Assembly: GCA_034336665.1 (NCBI GenBank)
Contig: JAPFBE010000003.1
Span: forward strand, 60,121,352-60,185,351
Direction of reading: 5' to 3'
Source of the DNA: Luscinia megarhynchos
Lineage: Eukaryota; Chordata; Aves; Passeriformes; Turdidae
DNA length: 64,000 nucleotides
The notes under the pieces were generated by a model. The model had not been told where the DNA came from. It did no database searches and worked only from the letters and a program-made list of their open reading frames with translations. This document shows, one piece after another, positions 23,201-35,615 of this stretch (position 1 is the first letter of the stretch; the number at the start of each line of letters is the position of its first letter). A program made the position numbers and the translations under genes.

Positions 23201-25080
23201 TGCACTTTGAGAGATGTTTGGAAAGTAATTGGTCACAGTAAACCACACAGTAGACTCTTGAGTGGTCTCCTGTTGTGCAGCTCTTGTGCCTGTTGCATCC
23301 TACCAGTGCTGTAAGCACTGGCAGAGCCAGCAACACTCATCTCAGCAGTGCCTTTCCATTTGAGGGACTGCATCCAAAAGCCTGGGTCTCTCCATAGAAG
23401 TGACATTGGCTCCAGCTGAGTGGCTGATTACCTCTGTAACATGCAGTGGCCATTAGTGGGCTTATAGAAATATATGGCAAATATGTGAGGATCCAGAGAA
23501 TTCACTCAGCCTCAAGGTTTTAAAGAACATGCTAGTTCTGCAGGCGCAGGGATGAGAACCAGCTGCCTCTGCTTGCAACCAGTAACACCCATAACTGACA
23601 ATAGAACCCATTTATTCTGGTAAGTCAGAAAAAATTGCATTTGCCACATGTAAGCATAAACAGCTTAAGAGGAGTATGCAGAATTAGGCTACCAACCTCT
23701 ACTGCTGGGATTTAAAACCTGACTTTGGCAGGTGCCATTGCCTGGGCCACAGAGCAGGCAGAACACACAGCTGAGGAAACAGTCCAGGAATGCCTGACAC
23801 TTCAAGAGCACAGCAATTACACCACACAGCAAAGCAAAGCAGCTCCAGCCATAAATCATGGCTGTTGGTGTGTGTACTGGGAGCTGTGGCCTGAGACACA
23901 AGAAGTGTCTGAAGCGAGGCTGTCTGACAGCACAGGTCCCGATTAACTGCCGGTGCTTCCATCCCTTCCATGCTCTGCAAGAGTAAAGGACTCATCTGAC
24001 AGCAGCACTGGGGATTTATTGAGTTGGGCTCTGGGTAACACGTTACTGCTGGCTGTGGTTTTGATTTCTAACACTGCAGCAAACTGCAGGTAGAAACATT
24101 TTTCCTCGTTTTGGCTCACAGGGCCTGATCCTCTCATCCGCGCAAAGGAATTTTGGCAGGACAACCTCTCCTGCTTTATGTCCTGCAGTGCAAAAGGGGA
24201 GCTCCAGCTCTGCTGCCTTTGGTCCTGCCCTCTGCAGCAGCCAAATATTTTAGTAGAGATGAGTAGAGCATTTCTAAGAGGTGGCAAATAATACATAACT
24301 AATCTATTGGCCCCTAAAGGTAGAAGTAAAGGTCACAGTCACAATGCGCCCAGTCAAACCAGTGGTGTAAATTTGTAGTGATACCAAGTAACTATAACTG
24401 CTGTAGGTTTAGAGCAGAAAAAATGACAGGAATACTGAGCCAGTTGTACTGAGAGAGAGCTGAGAAGCTCTCCGGTGTCTCCTCCTTACCCTGACAGAAT
24501 AAACCACCCTTACACTGTTCAACAGAGCCTCTTATTTATGCTGCACATCCAGATATCTTAATGTTATGTTAAGTCAAAGGTAAAAATACATATGCTCACA
24601 GAGCTGTCTGTTAAAACTAAAAGCTCTGAAGCAGAAATTTATGATGAAGAAAACCAAGAGATAAAGAGATGTGAATATTGTTTATGAAGAGAACGTGGAG
24701 AATGAGGAAGATGCCAAGGGACAGTGCTGTCAGCACTGGTGCTGCTGAAGCACAGTCCTACCAAATGCCTTAAAAACCTCTTGCCTGTGCCTTGTCCACA
24801 GGCACTTGGCTACCTGCCAGGACGTGCTGTCCCCATGTGCCATTTCCAGGGCCTGCCAGCCCGAGGGTCTGTGGCAGTATCTGCAGGCAGAGAGGAGTGG
24901 GCAGAGGGTGCACTGACTCCAGCTCTCCCAAGGATTGGCTCAGCGTGTATTTGAGAATGTTTTTCGTAATTTTACCTTTCTATGTTTAATTTTTAATATG
25001 GTATGTTGTAGTGTGGTCTGGTCAACTGTTGCTGCTACATCTTAACAAAGTCTGAGCTCAGGGATGGTTGAGGGAGGAGG
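20236..25080. other. Long gene-poor stretch, nothing recognised
   Basis: No gene, repeat family or array could be supported. Longer open frames (21649-22071, 22232-22615 and 23943-24296 on the - strand) have no recognisable motif and no good exon borders. Short AC/AT-rich patches occur near 22880-23000. Confidence 0.45.
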
Positions 25081-26000
25081 TTGGCTCTGTATCTCTCCCA
25101 CTCTTGTCTCTACCCCTGCCTGCTGCAGGGAACTGATGGTCCTTGGGGCATCCTACAGCGTCCTCCTCCTCCTTCCTTCCTAACTCCCAGACAGGATGGG
25201 GTTTTTTCCATCAGGGGTTTGGTTTTCATCTTCCACGTGAAAAGGGAAACCAGGAAAGGAGAGCAGCAAATTTGGGTTCGACAGGGATACATGGGGGGAT
25301 AAATAGTAAAGCAGCATCTGATAGCCACAAAAAAAGCTTTGTCCCCATCACAGGTGTCACAAAACAGGTTTACCTCTTTGGGCAGGAATATCCAGAGATC
25401 TGCTGGCTGGGAAGTGCCTGGGGTACCCTCTTTGTCCTCAGTGTCCCTGGGTGTTGTTGGGACTCTTCTTCTCATTGTTTTGCTGGGCTGTTGGCACCCC
25501 ACCCCTCTTGCTTTGTTGGGGACTCATTGGGGTTCCATTTGGGGTTCTTTTGTGATTCCATGGACATTCTGTTGCCATAGTTCCCACATTGCCACCACAC
25601 CTTTCTCTGTGAAGGGTTGCCAGCTTGCAGCCCTTCTGGATATTTTGGTGGGGCTGTGGGAGATTGGCCAGGGGATGGAGGGGACAGGGACTTGCAGTGG
25701 TGGAGGATGTGTGAGATCACATCCAGAGATATTACACCTGCCTGGCATGCTGGAAGTGGGATACCAGCCTGCGAGCTTGTCTGGAGGAAGAATCATACTG
25801 CTGGTGCCTGAACCACCCTGCCTCTTCCTACTTCCCTTTTTTCTACCATCCAGAGGTGAAATAAGGTTGCTGCTTATTCTGACAGCTGAGTGTCAGAGCT
25901 GCAAGGGCTTGGGGAACTTGCAAAGGCTAATGACTTGGGCAAAAACTGCTTCTACATTTCTCTCAGAGATTTCTTGAAAAGAAAGGAAAGCCAGATTTAA
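25081..26000. other. Region with a 212-codon open frame of unknown meaning
   Basis: A + strand frame is open from 25339 to 25977, the second longest in the window. Its translation is rich in Leu, Gly, Ser and Cys, with hydrophobic runs (near LGVVGTLLLIVLLGC), and has no recognisable domain. The opposite strand is also open over 25110-25502 and 25472-25796, as expected in GC-richer DNA. A remnant of an endogenous-retrovirus interior was considered but no motif supports it. Confidence 0.3.
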
Positions 26001-29000
26001 AGGGAACACTTGCCTGAGTCCAGCTGTGAGATGCTCTCAGGAAGTTGTGGCTCCATCTCTGATCCTCCAGCTGTGCTTTACCCTCTGCAGTCAGTTCCTT
26101 TAAGTCCCTCCATCAGACTCTGGGGGGTATTTTCCACTCTGGCCACTGTGTTCATTGGGTTGGTCTCACAAGACTCAGGGAGAGGAATTTGCCTTGTGCT
26201 CAGCAGTGTTTTGCTGTTCTTAAAAAGGTTTTAAGGGAACAAATGAAAATGGGTGAAACAAAAAACCACATGGCCAGGTCAGTGGTCCTGCAGCTGGGCT
26301 GCCTGCTGAGCCCTCTGCTTCCTGTGTCCTTCAGCTCAACCACAGCCTGATTTTCCTCATCATAGGACAAGCCATAAAAATGGAACCAAAATGCCAATGT
26401 GTTTGGTGTGTAGTCCTAGAAGTAGCAATTGATTTGACGGGACTGGAGGAGTTTTATTCCCCCTGGATTCCTGCTGCAAAGGGTGGAGAGAAAACACCAG
26501 ATGATGGTCAAAGATGATGCCTTGGGCCAGGGGCAATGCTCACCTCCTACTCAGAGAGTCGTGATGTCAACTTTCTCCTTGTGTCCCCAATATTTCCTTA
26601 AGGGCATGGAAGCTTCTTATGCAATGGTGCTGTCATGCATGGGCTGGGGGCACAGATTCCCATTGCAAAACAAGGAGTGGTTTTGTGGAGGCAAGGGACA
26701 TTCCCTAATATACAGTTGTTTAAATCAAAATCGTTTATTTTACAGAACATACCTCTAATACACTATAGATTTTATAATTCACTTTAATTTCTCACCAGGA
26801 AAAAGTCAATTCCTGCATGGCAGGGAAGCCAGAGGTAAGAATACTTTAGTCTGCTCAGCAAACAGGGACCTATTTTTAATCCAAAGGCCCTCTGTTAGCT
26901 CTTGCCTGTTTAGAGTAAAAACAGGATTTACTACATGTACAACTTTATCCCCTTTTTATATTTGCATAGGGATCCTGCAGCATGTGCATGAACAGTTTTT
27001 GAGATAAGAGAGGGAAGGCCTTGGGAGTCAAAGTCATTGTTTTTGCATGAAGTATTTAGTGCTAAACATAAATATTGAGAGGACTGAATTCCTGTGCACT
27101 TGCAGACTTCGCTCTTGTGCTCCTGAGGATTTTCACTTTATATCCCATTATTAAGAGCCTGGTTGTAAGTGAATGTAGAAAAAATACAGGGAGTCTTTAC
27201 AAACACTTACTGGGCGAGTAAGGAGAGGCAGGTTACAGAAAAAGCAGAAGCAAAGGTGGTGTACTTCTCATCTCCCTCAAAAGAGTGTGGCTGAGGAGGG
27301 AGTGTGCCAGGCAGGAGAAATCAAGCCCAGGAAGGGACTTTCTCCAGTGCTGACCTGGAAGGGGATTGGAGCTCCTGCAGTGCACGTTCATCAGCTCCAC
27401 TCACTGTGATTCACATGATTTATGCTCTCACAATCATGATTAGGTGGTGAAAAAAAATGATCCACATGCAGGTTGACTTCAGAAAGTGACATTCTTTGTC
27501 CAAATCCAATCAAGCCCCTCAGCATGTGGTCCTTTAGGATTTAGCATTAATTTTAATATGTGTGTCCCTGAAAATAACCCTCCTGGCTTTGGAAACCTCA
27601 GAGATGAAGAGACTCTCAGGCAAGTACTGGGCAGAAAATTATGTCTGAGAGCTGTCATGGCTTTCTCCAAAGGCAGTTTTGCTGGAGTGAAGAATGGGAT
27701 GCACTGACATTAATTTTTAAAACGTAGTCAGAGACAACTTGGTGGGGAAATTTATTTCTCCAGACATAAAATGGGGTCCAGAGGAGCTCCATCAGAATTG
27801 CTTGTGGAGTTACTGTGATCTCAGCAGTGCAATGCAGTGAGCAGCAGACTTTTGCCTTACTGTAGGCAGTGTCGTCAGATTAATTTTCACTCTTTTGCTT
27901 CTAATGGCTGTGATAAGACTGACAAAATGTCTCTATGTCTGGATGCAAAATCCCTCATGCATTTGATGTTGTTGTGACTTCAACATGCCAAGGTTTTACA
28001 CTGAAGCCTCTTTGTTGGTGCCTCTCAAAGCTTTCCAAGATAGTCAAGTAACAGTCTGATTTTTGCCTACTGACATGCTTGGGCTCTTCTTTTCAAGTCA
28101 AAGAACAGAAAACAGAAAACAGCATGGGCAAAATAAAAAATAGGGTAAAATAGGAGGGTAAATCCCCAGGCAGCATCTCTCCATCACACCTTTCTGCATC
28201 ATCTTGCTGTATCAAACTTCAAAACAAATCTTGCCTAATGAACAGGAAGAGTCTGTGGCCAGTCATCCAGGCAAATGGCTCATGGGTACAGGGGAGGAGG
28301 AAATTAGAAGAAATCTGTTACTTAACTACTGGAGTCTGAGAAAATGAGCTCGCACCCAAAACTTGTATGGGTTCAATCAGACACATAAATGAGCAAGAAC
28401 ATTTTTATTAGCATGCTACATACCTAATCACATTTTTGAAACCATTAGCCAGCCACACTACACCAGTGACAGCTTTCCTATGCTCCTGAGTGGTTCTCCC
28501 ACCCTACAATTTTTCTCCTGTGAACAGAAAGCCGTAGTGCTGATTGCAAAGGACAGATACCTAATTACAGGGCTTGTTATTAGCAGACTCTGGGAAATCA
28601 AAAGTCTGCAGTTCGTATGATGTAGAGAATGATGCAGCATCTCAAATCACTAATGTGATTCAAAGTAGGGTCTCAGAATCTGCACACTTATTTTCTCCAT
28701 TAAGTCTATGGGAAAACCTATTTGAAAGGCTTTCCACTTCTTTTTCTCGATTTTTGCCAAAAGTAAATTTTGAATGTTTTCCTGACATCTTTATCCCATC
28801 AGTCTGTCACTCAGTCTCACAATGTCCTTCATGCAAACCTACCAGGGCACTCTATAATCCACTGTTTAATACATGTCTTGAAGGAAAACAATGTTTGACA
28901 ACTCCTCAAAGACTTGAAATCCCACTGCATGCAAGCACAACCCAGCAAGCTACTGGGGGCACGATGACTCTCTGCTACCCTTGGGGCACATTCTTGGCTG

Positions 29001-30220
29001 ATCACAGCACTGCTGGCTTGTCCTCAGGTGTAGCTGCTGGGGAATGACCTTGGGAAAGGATTGGAGAGGAGCTGCTTCCAGTTGGCACACAGCTCTGTCC
29101 CTGCTAAGGGTCTGCTTCATAGTCACACTCAAACCAGATATATTGTTTAGATTAAAAGGGAGAGAGAGACAGAGGGAAGAGAAAGCATTCAACACTAAAG
29201 ATGAGAAGTGAGGGAAAACAGGCACTTCTTACTGTGTTGCTGAAGGCTTTGTATAGAAAACAAGCCATTAAACTTTATGACCAAGTTCTTGGAGTAGTAC
29301 TGTTTGGTTGTTTTTATGCTGCAGTTGCCTGCACAAGGCTTGGCATGTCGCCTGACCTCTCCCCTCCTGCATTTTCCCCCTGCCCACGTTTTGTGAGATA
29401 TTTGGTCCTTTGAATAAATCACACTTCTTCATTTTTCATGGGCTGTTTGTCAGGTCCAGTGTCTGTCTCTTAAAGACAGTCCATCAGGTGGAGCTGATCT
29501 CATTTTGGTGATGGTGTAAAGCGCATCTGAACTTTTATCTTTTCAGTGCATGTTGCTAGAAATTTCCTGTGCTGGCACTCACTAAGTTAGTGTGTGTTGT
29601 GTGTTCATGGCTTGAAATACTTGACTCCAAAATCCCTGTTTTGGCACATGTAGTATACATGAAGAGAAAAAGTTGGCATTTCTTAATGATTTTCATCTGA
29701 GGGAAAAATATAGAAGAAAGGGTCATTTCTAATTCCAGGGTTCTAAATTTTCACAAGAAAAAAATATAGATCCTCCAACTCTTCCTCCTTCTCACACCCT
29801 CCTTTTGGGAATAATATATTTTAGACTAGTTCTAAATTTTGAACAAACCTCAGAGGAGACACAGCCTGTAAACAACAGCTGGACATAAAGTCATTAGGTA
29901 CAAAAGTAAAAAAAAAAAAGTAGACCATGGAGAAATAAAGAATAAGAGTACATTTTTGAAATTGGATGGAATAAACTATAGATAGCGATGTGCAAATTCA
30001 TGAAGGAATACTTAATTCAAAAGGATGTGGTAGTTGAACCTACCTAAATATGGCTAATCTTAGTCCTTGTAAGTTTTGGGAGAATCCCAGGGCAGAGTCT
30101 CAGAAGAGGAATAATGTGATCTTGGTGTTGCTAATAAGCTGGTGTCTGGAATTCTGGAGGAGATGCAAATGATACAAAGAGTTTACCAGAAATATTGTAT
30201 ATGGGAAGAAAGCTGTGAGT
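26001..30220. other. Gene-poor stretch, nothing recognised
   Basis: No gene or repeat family is seen on either strand. Homopolymer and short simple-sequence patches are the only structure. Confidence 0.45.
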
Positions 30221-30246
30221 AGAGAGAGAGAGAGAGTGAGAGAGAG
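30221..30246. repeat. (AG)n microsatellite, interrupted once
   Basis: Eight AG units, one GTG interruption and four more AG units, seen directly. Confidence 0.9.
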
Positions 30247-33200
30247 CTATAAAATTATGTCTCAAGGATTCTGGTTCTCTTTGATATAATATGTCAAAAG
30301 CTGGAAATATCCAGTCATGGGCTGTAAACAGCTTTGACAATCTGATTGATGTGTGCATTAAATGAATTCATGACATAAAATATATGGCCCTTCAAGTGCT
30401 TATTTTTCCCCATGAAAATGATTAGCACAAGCACTTTGCACAGTGACATGTGTGTGAACTTGTACCCGTGATTTCTCAGACACAGCACAAAAGATGTCAG
30501 TATAAGGAAGAGCCACTATCCCTAGCATTTATTTTGAATGTATTTGCAAATGATAAGGCTTTTAAAAGAACTTTAGTTTTTAAAAAACTTCTTATTCCAA
30601 CCGCATTTTAGTTCTTTAACCACATCTGCTTTTCTTAACTTAGGAAGTTTTGCAGTGATTCTCTTGTTTGGGGGAAAAAATAGGTTGTGGGATGTCACCT
30701 CTCAGCTATTGATGTTTCATATGCATGATATGGAAGGAATGCTGCTTCAGATTTCTGTGAGTGCCTGTGCTTCCAGTTCTGTGTTTTCCTCCCAAAGAGC
30801 ACAGGCATCCCAAGGAACAACAGTTTCACTTGGCATTATCACTCACCAAATCTCAGAAGCAGTTTCTTTAGCAGGCATTCCAGATCTGCAGCTCAGCCCT
30901 TGCCATCACCCAGGTATGGCTGTGCATTGGTGGCAGCTGTGCATCGAGGATGATGGGTTTCAACAACCAGGCCAGCAATTTCTGACCTTGTTTGCTCCAG
31001 TGTGTTTATTGCACCTGAATTTTTGCCTTTAAACAGTACTGCCTGGAGCCTCCCCAAAAGAGGAAATGCGGGGGATATGTGTAGATGTAAATGGAGATGG
31101 CTGGCTGTGTTTTCTAAGGGCTCTGTGTTTGGTAGGGTGGAGCTGATGCAAAGAGAAGGAAAAAACAAAGACAAATAATTAGGCATTATTTAGTCTCATT
31201 AATTAGTCTCATATTTTGCAAGAGATTGTCCACTGTCATCACAAAGAAAGTAACTTCCCTGAGGTGTAGGAAGGAAATTTGACCTCTATAAAGATCCATA
31301 ATCCAGTAAAAAAAAAAAAAAAAAAGCCCCTTTCTTTTTTTTTTAATTTTATTTTTAGCAATCTTTATGATCGTTGAAGGCCAGAAGTTAGCAAGGCTGA
31401 ACCTCGTCAATGAGATTGCAGAGTACAGCAGATAATGGTATCTTTGATCAATCAGGCAAAGCAGATAAAGATGCACTGCAAAAACTGGCCTGTGAGTCGC
31501 AGAAATATCTCTTTTTCTGTCATTCAGCAATTTTTGGGATGAGACTTGGAGAAATTAATCAGCACTGAGGTGGAAGGTGAGTGAGATATGGTGTGTACCT
31601 TGTCTGTAAGATGATGGCAGGGTTTGGTTTAGTCGTTTCAGATGAGGCTTCCCAGGTCACTGGGGTGCCCCTTTCTGCCTCCAAAAGGTGCTGTTGGGAT
31701 GCTGTCATCTTATTAATGTCAGGTAGAGATCTTTCCTAGAAATAGAAGGATGGTCTCCAGGTACCTTGTTAGACACAGAAGACGTGGCAATCCCAGCAAA
31801 GCAAATAAAACAAAGCATTTCATGGCTCTGGAAAGGCTTGGCTGTCTCATAAAAAGAAGGAGTGACAGAGATTTGGCAACCAAAATAACTGCACATTTCT
31901 GTGCAGTTCAAACTTGTAAATAAACATGCAATCAGGCACACTTTTAGAGGAGCAATTGTGCAGCTTTCTACAAGCTGTTAGTGGCAACTTTAGACAGAAA
32001 CTGGTTGCACATTGCTTTCTTTCTATTCTACATACAGGAGCCAGTGCCCTTGGTGTTTGTCCACTCAGCAGTGATACCTGGTCTGTGATCACCTGCAATG
32101 CACTCACAAGCAAAACCAGTAAATCATATTCCTGACATCCTGTCTGTGCAGAAAGTGACTTTGGTAAGATAAGAAGAGTAACATAAGCACAACGTGTAAC
32201 CTCAGTGTTTGTGTTATGCAAAACAGCTCTTCAGTTAGTGGGCTGCCTGCCATATACCACAGGTTTGTGTTGTACAGACAGCTCAGATGGATTATGGTTT
32301 CTGCCAAAATGCCCAGGTTAAATACTGTGCAAAATATTTTAATGGGCATCGCATATGTCTGCCACCTCATCCCTGCATACAGCTGGAAAGGGAAGAGCTG
32401 TCCTTTCCCTGAGCAGAACAGGCTTAGCTTTGCTTCTTGTACAGCCAACTCTGCTCAGACAGGCCTGGCAGCCCAGCCAAGAACATGAAATAGGCTGTAA
32501 GAGACACCTTGCAGAAGAGACAGTGACCTCCACACTGTAAATCAGAGATACAAAGCTTCTGTATAAGTGGCCTCACTGGATCTCAGAAACCTTGCACAAT
32601 GGGTGGCTGCCCTGGGGAAGAGCTGGTCCTAAAAGGACCCAGGAGGAGAGCCCAGGGAGTGAAAGCTGGAAACACTCAACTGATGGGCAGCAGCACAGGC
32701 ACAGCAGCTCACACCTGACCACACAGGAGGTGTCACCTTCACCTTCGCTCTTCCCATCAGCAGTCTGGCTGCAGTTCACATTTAGCAATGCAGAACATGG
32801 CTACAGCTTTTTTGGGGCAGTGTCTCTGCCCATCTCATCTCACAACTTGCCATGCCTAAGCCTTTTCCTTGGACTTTGCTCACTGAATCATTGATATTAC
32901 CATAACATGAACATCTTCATGCAATTTGTGCCTTTGCCTAGGTGGGATCTGTGCTTTGACTGAGATGTGTGGGTTTTTTACCTCCTGGATGGTTAAGAGT
33001 GAAAACTATAACAAGTAAGGAGCAACAATAGTAATAAAAAGCAGTGTAATGTTTTTAAAGCCCAATAACTCTGCACTTGCTCCTGCTGAGATACACCTTG
33101 CTATGAAGCCTATGTCACTAATGGGACTGTTCATTTCAGTGAGGCAAAGCAGCAGGGACATTATAATTAATAAAGCTTAACAGGAAACAAGTTATTGTGC

Positions 33201-34440
33201 TTGGGGCAGAAGGGCAGAAACTGTTCTCTATTATTTTTTTGAAGAGTTAATTGGTAGTAGGGAAAGATGTGCTGTGTTGAGCCAGCAGGTGCTGCTTTAT
33301 GACTACATTAATGTTAATGATATCCTCTGGACACATATGAAGACAGGTTAACCTATTTCTTTCTTTCTCATTGCATTTCTCTGGGTGGATGTGTGTTCTG
33401 TTCCAGCTACTTTTCGAGTGCCACCACAGAGCACTTGGACAGACAGTGACCCTAAATTTGCACAGAGGTTTGCAGGCAATTTTGGAAAAACAGGTATCTT
33501 TTGTAACCTCCATTCACCTCAGGACAGACTTTGCTGGTTTAAAGTTGAGGGAAATGGGTAAAAAGGAGCTGCTCCTCTGGCATAAAAATCATTCCTAGGG
33601 GTTGCATAACATTTCTAAAATTGCCTGTTTAATTGTTCCTAGGTGTGCTTAACAATAGTACCTGAGTTCTAACTGTTTATTCTCTTATTTCATTGCTGAA
33701 GCCTCTCTTCTTCTGGCATACCATTAAAAGAGTACTCTGGCACCAATTTAAACCCTGGGATGAGCAGATGGTAAAATTGTGCTCCTCTAAGCAAAGAGTG
33801 CCATGGCCCATCAAAGCATGATATGTGCTAGAAAAAGTAAACCAGTGCTCCACAGGGCTGGAAATGGTCTTGTTTCAGTACCACTCCACATTTAAGTTTA
33901 GTTATGAGCCTATATTATCTTTTTTTTTAATGTACTTTTTGCATTTCTAGTTTGGCAAAATTACACTGTCTAGCACTAAGCTTCAGACATCCTTCAAGAT
34001 ATTTATATCTTTCATAAGATGCTTGCTTTGCACGAGCCCATCAGCTCCAGTAAAAAATCCATGTGCTATTGTAACAAACAGGCAAAAATGCTGTGGAAGG
34101 ATAGTCCTGGGAGCTGAGAGCAGAGCTCTTTAAAATACCAGGTGATAGCACTACCATTAGAGAAACCCTCTGGGTAAAGATTGGTTCTGAAAGCCAAATC
34201 TGATTTTTGATAAGATTACCAGATGGGTCCTGTGCCTTGTTAGAAGGCTGCTTCTGCAAATCTAGTGATAAAAAAAATGGGAGAACAAGTCTTGCATGCC
34301 TGTAAGGACTGAGAGAGATGTGCTCAGCAGTGTTTGCCCATTAGAACGTGGGTACAACTCTGAGTAAGCTGTTTCAAAGTTCCTTGGAGGATGTCACATG
34401 AGTAATCAGAAAGGGCAGGGGGGAAGGGTCTATATAAAAT
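30247..34440. other. Gene-poor stretch, nothing recognised
   Basis: No gene or repeat family is supported. A run of about 18 A bases lies at 31308-31325, followed by T-rich sequence near 31330-31355. No target duplication or processed transcript is seen around it. Confidence 0.45.
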
Positions 34441-34449
34441 CTTAGGATG

Positions 34450-35185
34450 GTTACAGCACTGGTTCCACAACCAGAGGTTCAGCTACTTAGATCATGGCAC
34501 TGTCTTTGTGAGCCTGATCTCCTGGGAGCTGATGGGGTTCATCTGCCAGAGAGGGGGAAGAGCATCTTAGCCCAAGGACTCACCAGGCTGGTGAAGAGGG
34601 CTTTAAGCTAAGGTTGCCAGGGGAGGGAAACCTCAATCCATCCCACTCCTGCCAGTGCCAGCCAGAGATGCTCAGAGCCTGGAGAGGGGTCACAGGGCAG
34701 CAGGACAGCACCTGAAGAGGAGCACAGTGTGATTCCAGCCACTCCAGACAGTAAATCAGCTTAATGTCTCTGTTGAAGGCAAGCAGAATGAGGCAGAAAC
34801 CAGGACATTCCTGGAATGCACTGATAATAGCAAGGAGACAATGAGGAGAAGTGCTAGTGCTAGATCTCCTTTTCTCCAACAAGAGTGTCTGATGAGGAAT
34901 GTGAAGCTCGAGGGTAGTGACCACAAAATTGTGGAGTTGGAATACTTAGGACATTGAGGGGAGCACACAACAAACTCATCTGGATTCTGGGAAAGCAGAT
35001 TTTGATCTCTTCAGGGATCTGCTTGGTAGAATACCCTGGAAGGATGATGGGCCCAGAAAAGCTGGTTAATAATCAAGGATCCCCCTTCCAAGCTTAGGAC
35101 TGATGCATCCCAACAAAGAGAAAGTCAAGTAAAAATGCTGGAAGGCCTGTGTGCATGAGCAAGGAACTCCTGGACAAACTTCAAC
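34450..35185 (+). mobile_element. CR1 LINE, end of ORF1 joined to ORF2, internally deleted
   Basis: At 34528-34611 the frame reads ADGVHLPERGKSILAQG, then LTRLVKRALS and a TAA stop, the C-terminus of the CR1 ORF1 esterase-like domain with its Asp-x-x-His pair. From about 34898 the sequence reads the end of the ORF2 endonuclease (NVKLEGSDHKIVELE, with the SDH motif) and the segment after it (a FDLFRDLLGR-type motif near 35005-35030, and a CIPTKRK-like block near 35108). Most of the endonuclease that should lie between is missing. This is the only copy in the window from the 5' half of the element. Stops and indels make it inactive. Confidence 0.8.
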
Positions 35186-35199
35186 ACAAGATCTGGGTT

Positions 35200-35615
35200 C
35201 CTTGGTAGTTTCTTGGATTTTTTACATTGGTTTTGTGATTCTTCATGTAGTGTTGTTTACAGCAAAAGGTCTAGAAAGTCCTAATGGAATATTATATTTT
35301 TAAGGTCATTGCTTCCTCTTCTGTAGAGCTTTTAAAATAAAGTGAAATGGTTAGATTCCAGTTAAACAGATCCTTATTAAAGTAGGAGCTGGTCTGATAA
35401 TGACTTAAATTGGTGCTACGTGGCTATCACATGTTATTTGATAAGCATTCCATTATAATTAAGAAGTGGTTAATAGACAATTAATATACAGGATTACACA
35501 CTTAGCTAATTAGATGATTTGAAATTTTTTTGTTAGATTAAAATGTACAGGACCCCATAAATCACTATTAGAGATTGTTTAATAAGCCTGAACCCTTAAT
35601 TTTCTCCTTGTCAAT
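35200..35615. other. AT-rich block, candidate conserved non-coding element
   Basis: Strongly AT-rich sequence without simple tandem repeats. It is dense in TAAT/ATTA words (for example near 35380-35405, 35450-35485 and 35500-35545) that homeodomain factors bind. Such blocks in gene-poor vertebrate regions are often conserved enhancers. Conservation cannot be seen from one sequence. Confidence 0.3.

Noticed and set aside
31308..31325. A-run as the tail of a processed pseudogene
   Set aside because: No coding remnant precedes it and no flanking duplication is seen.
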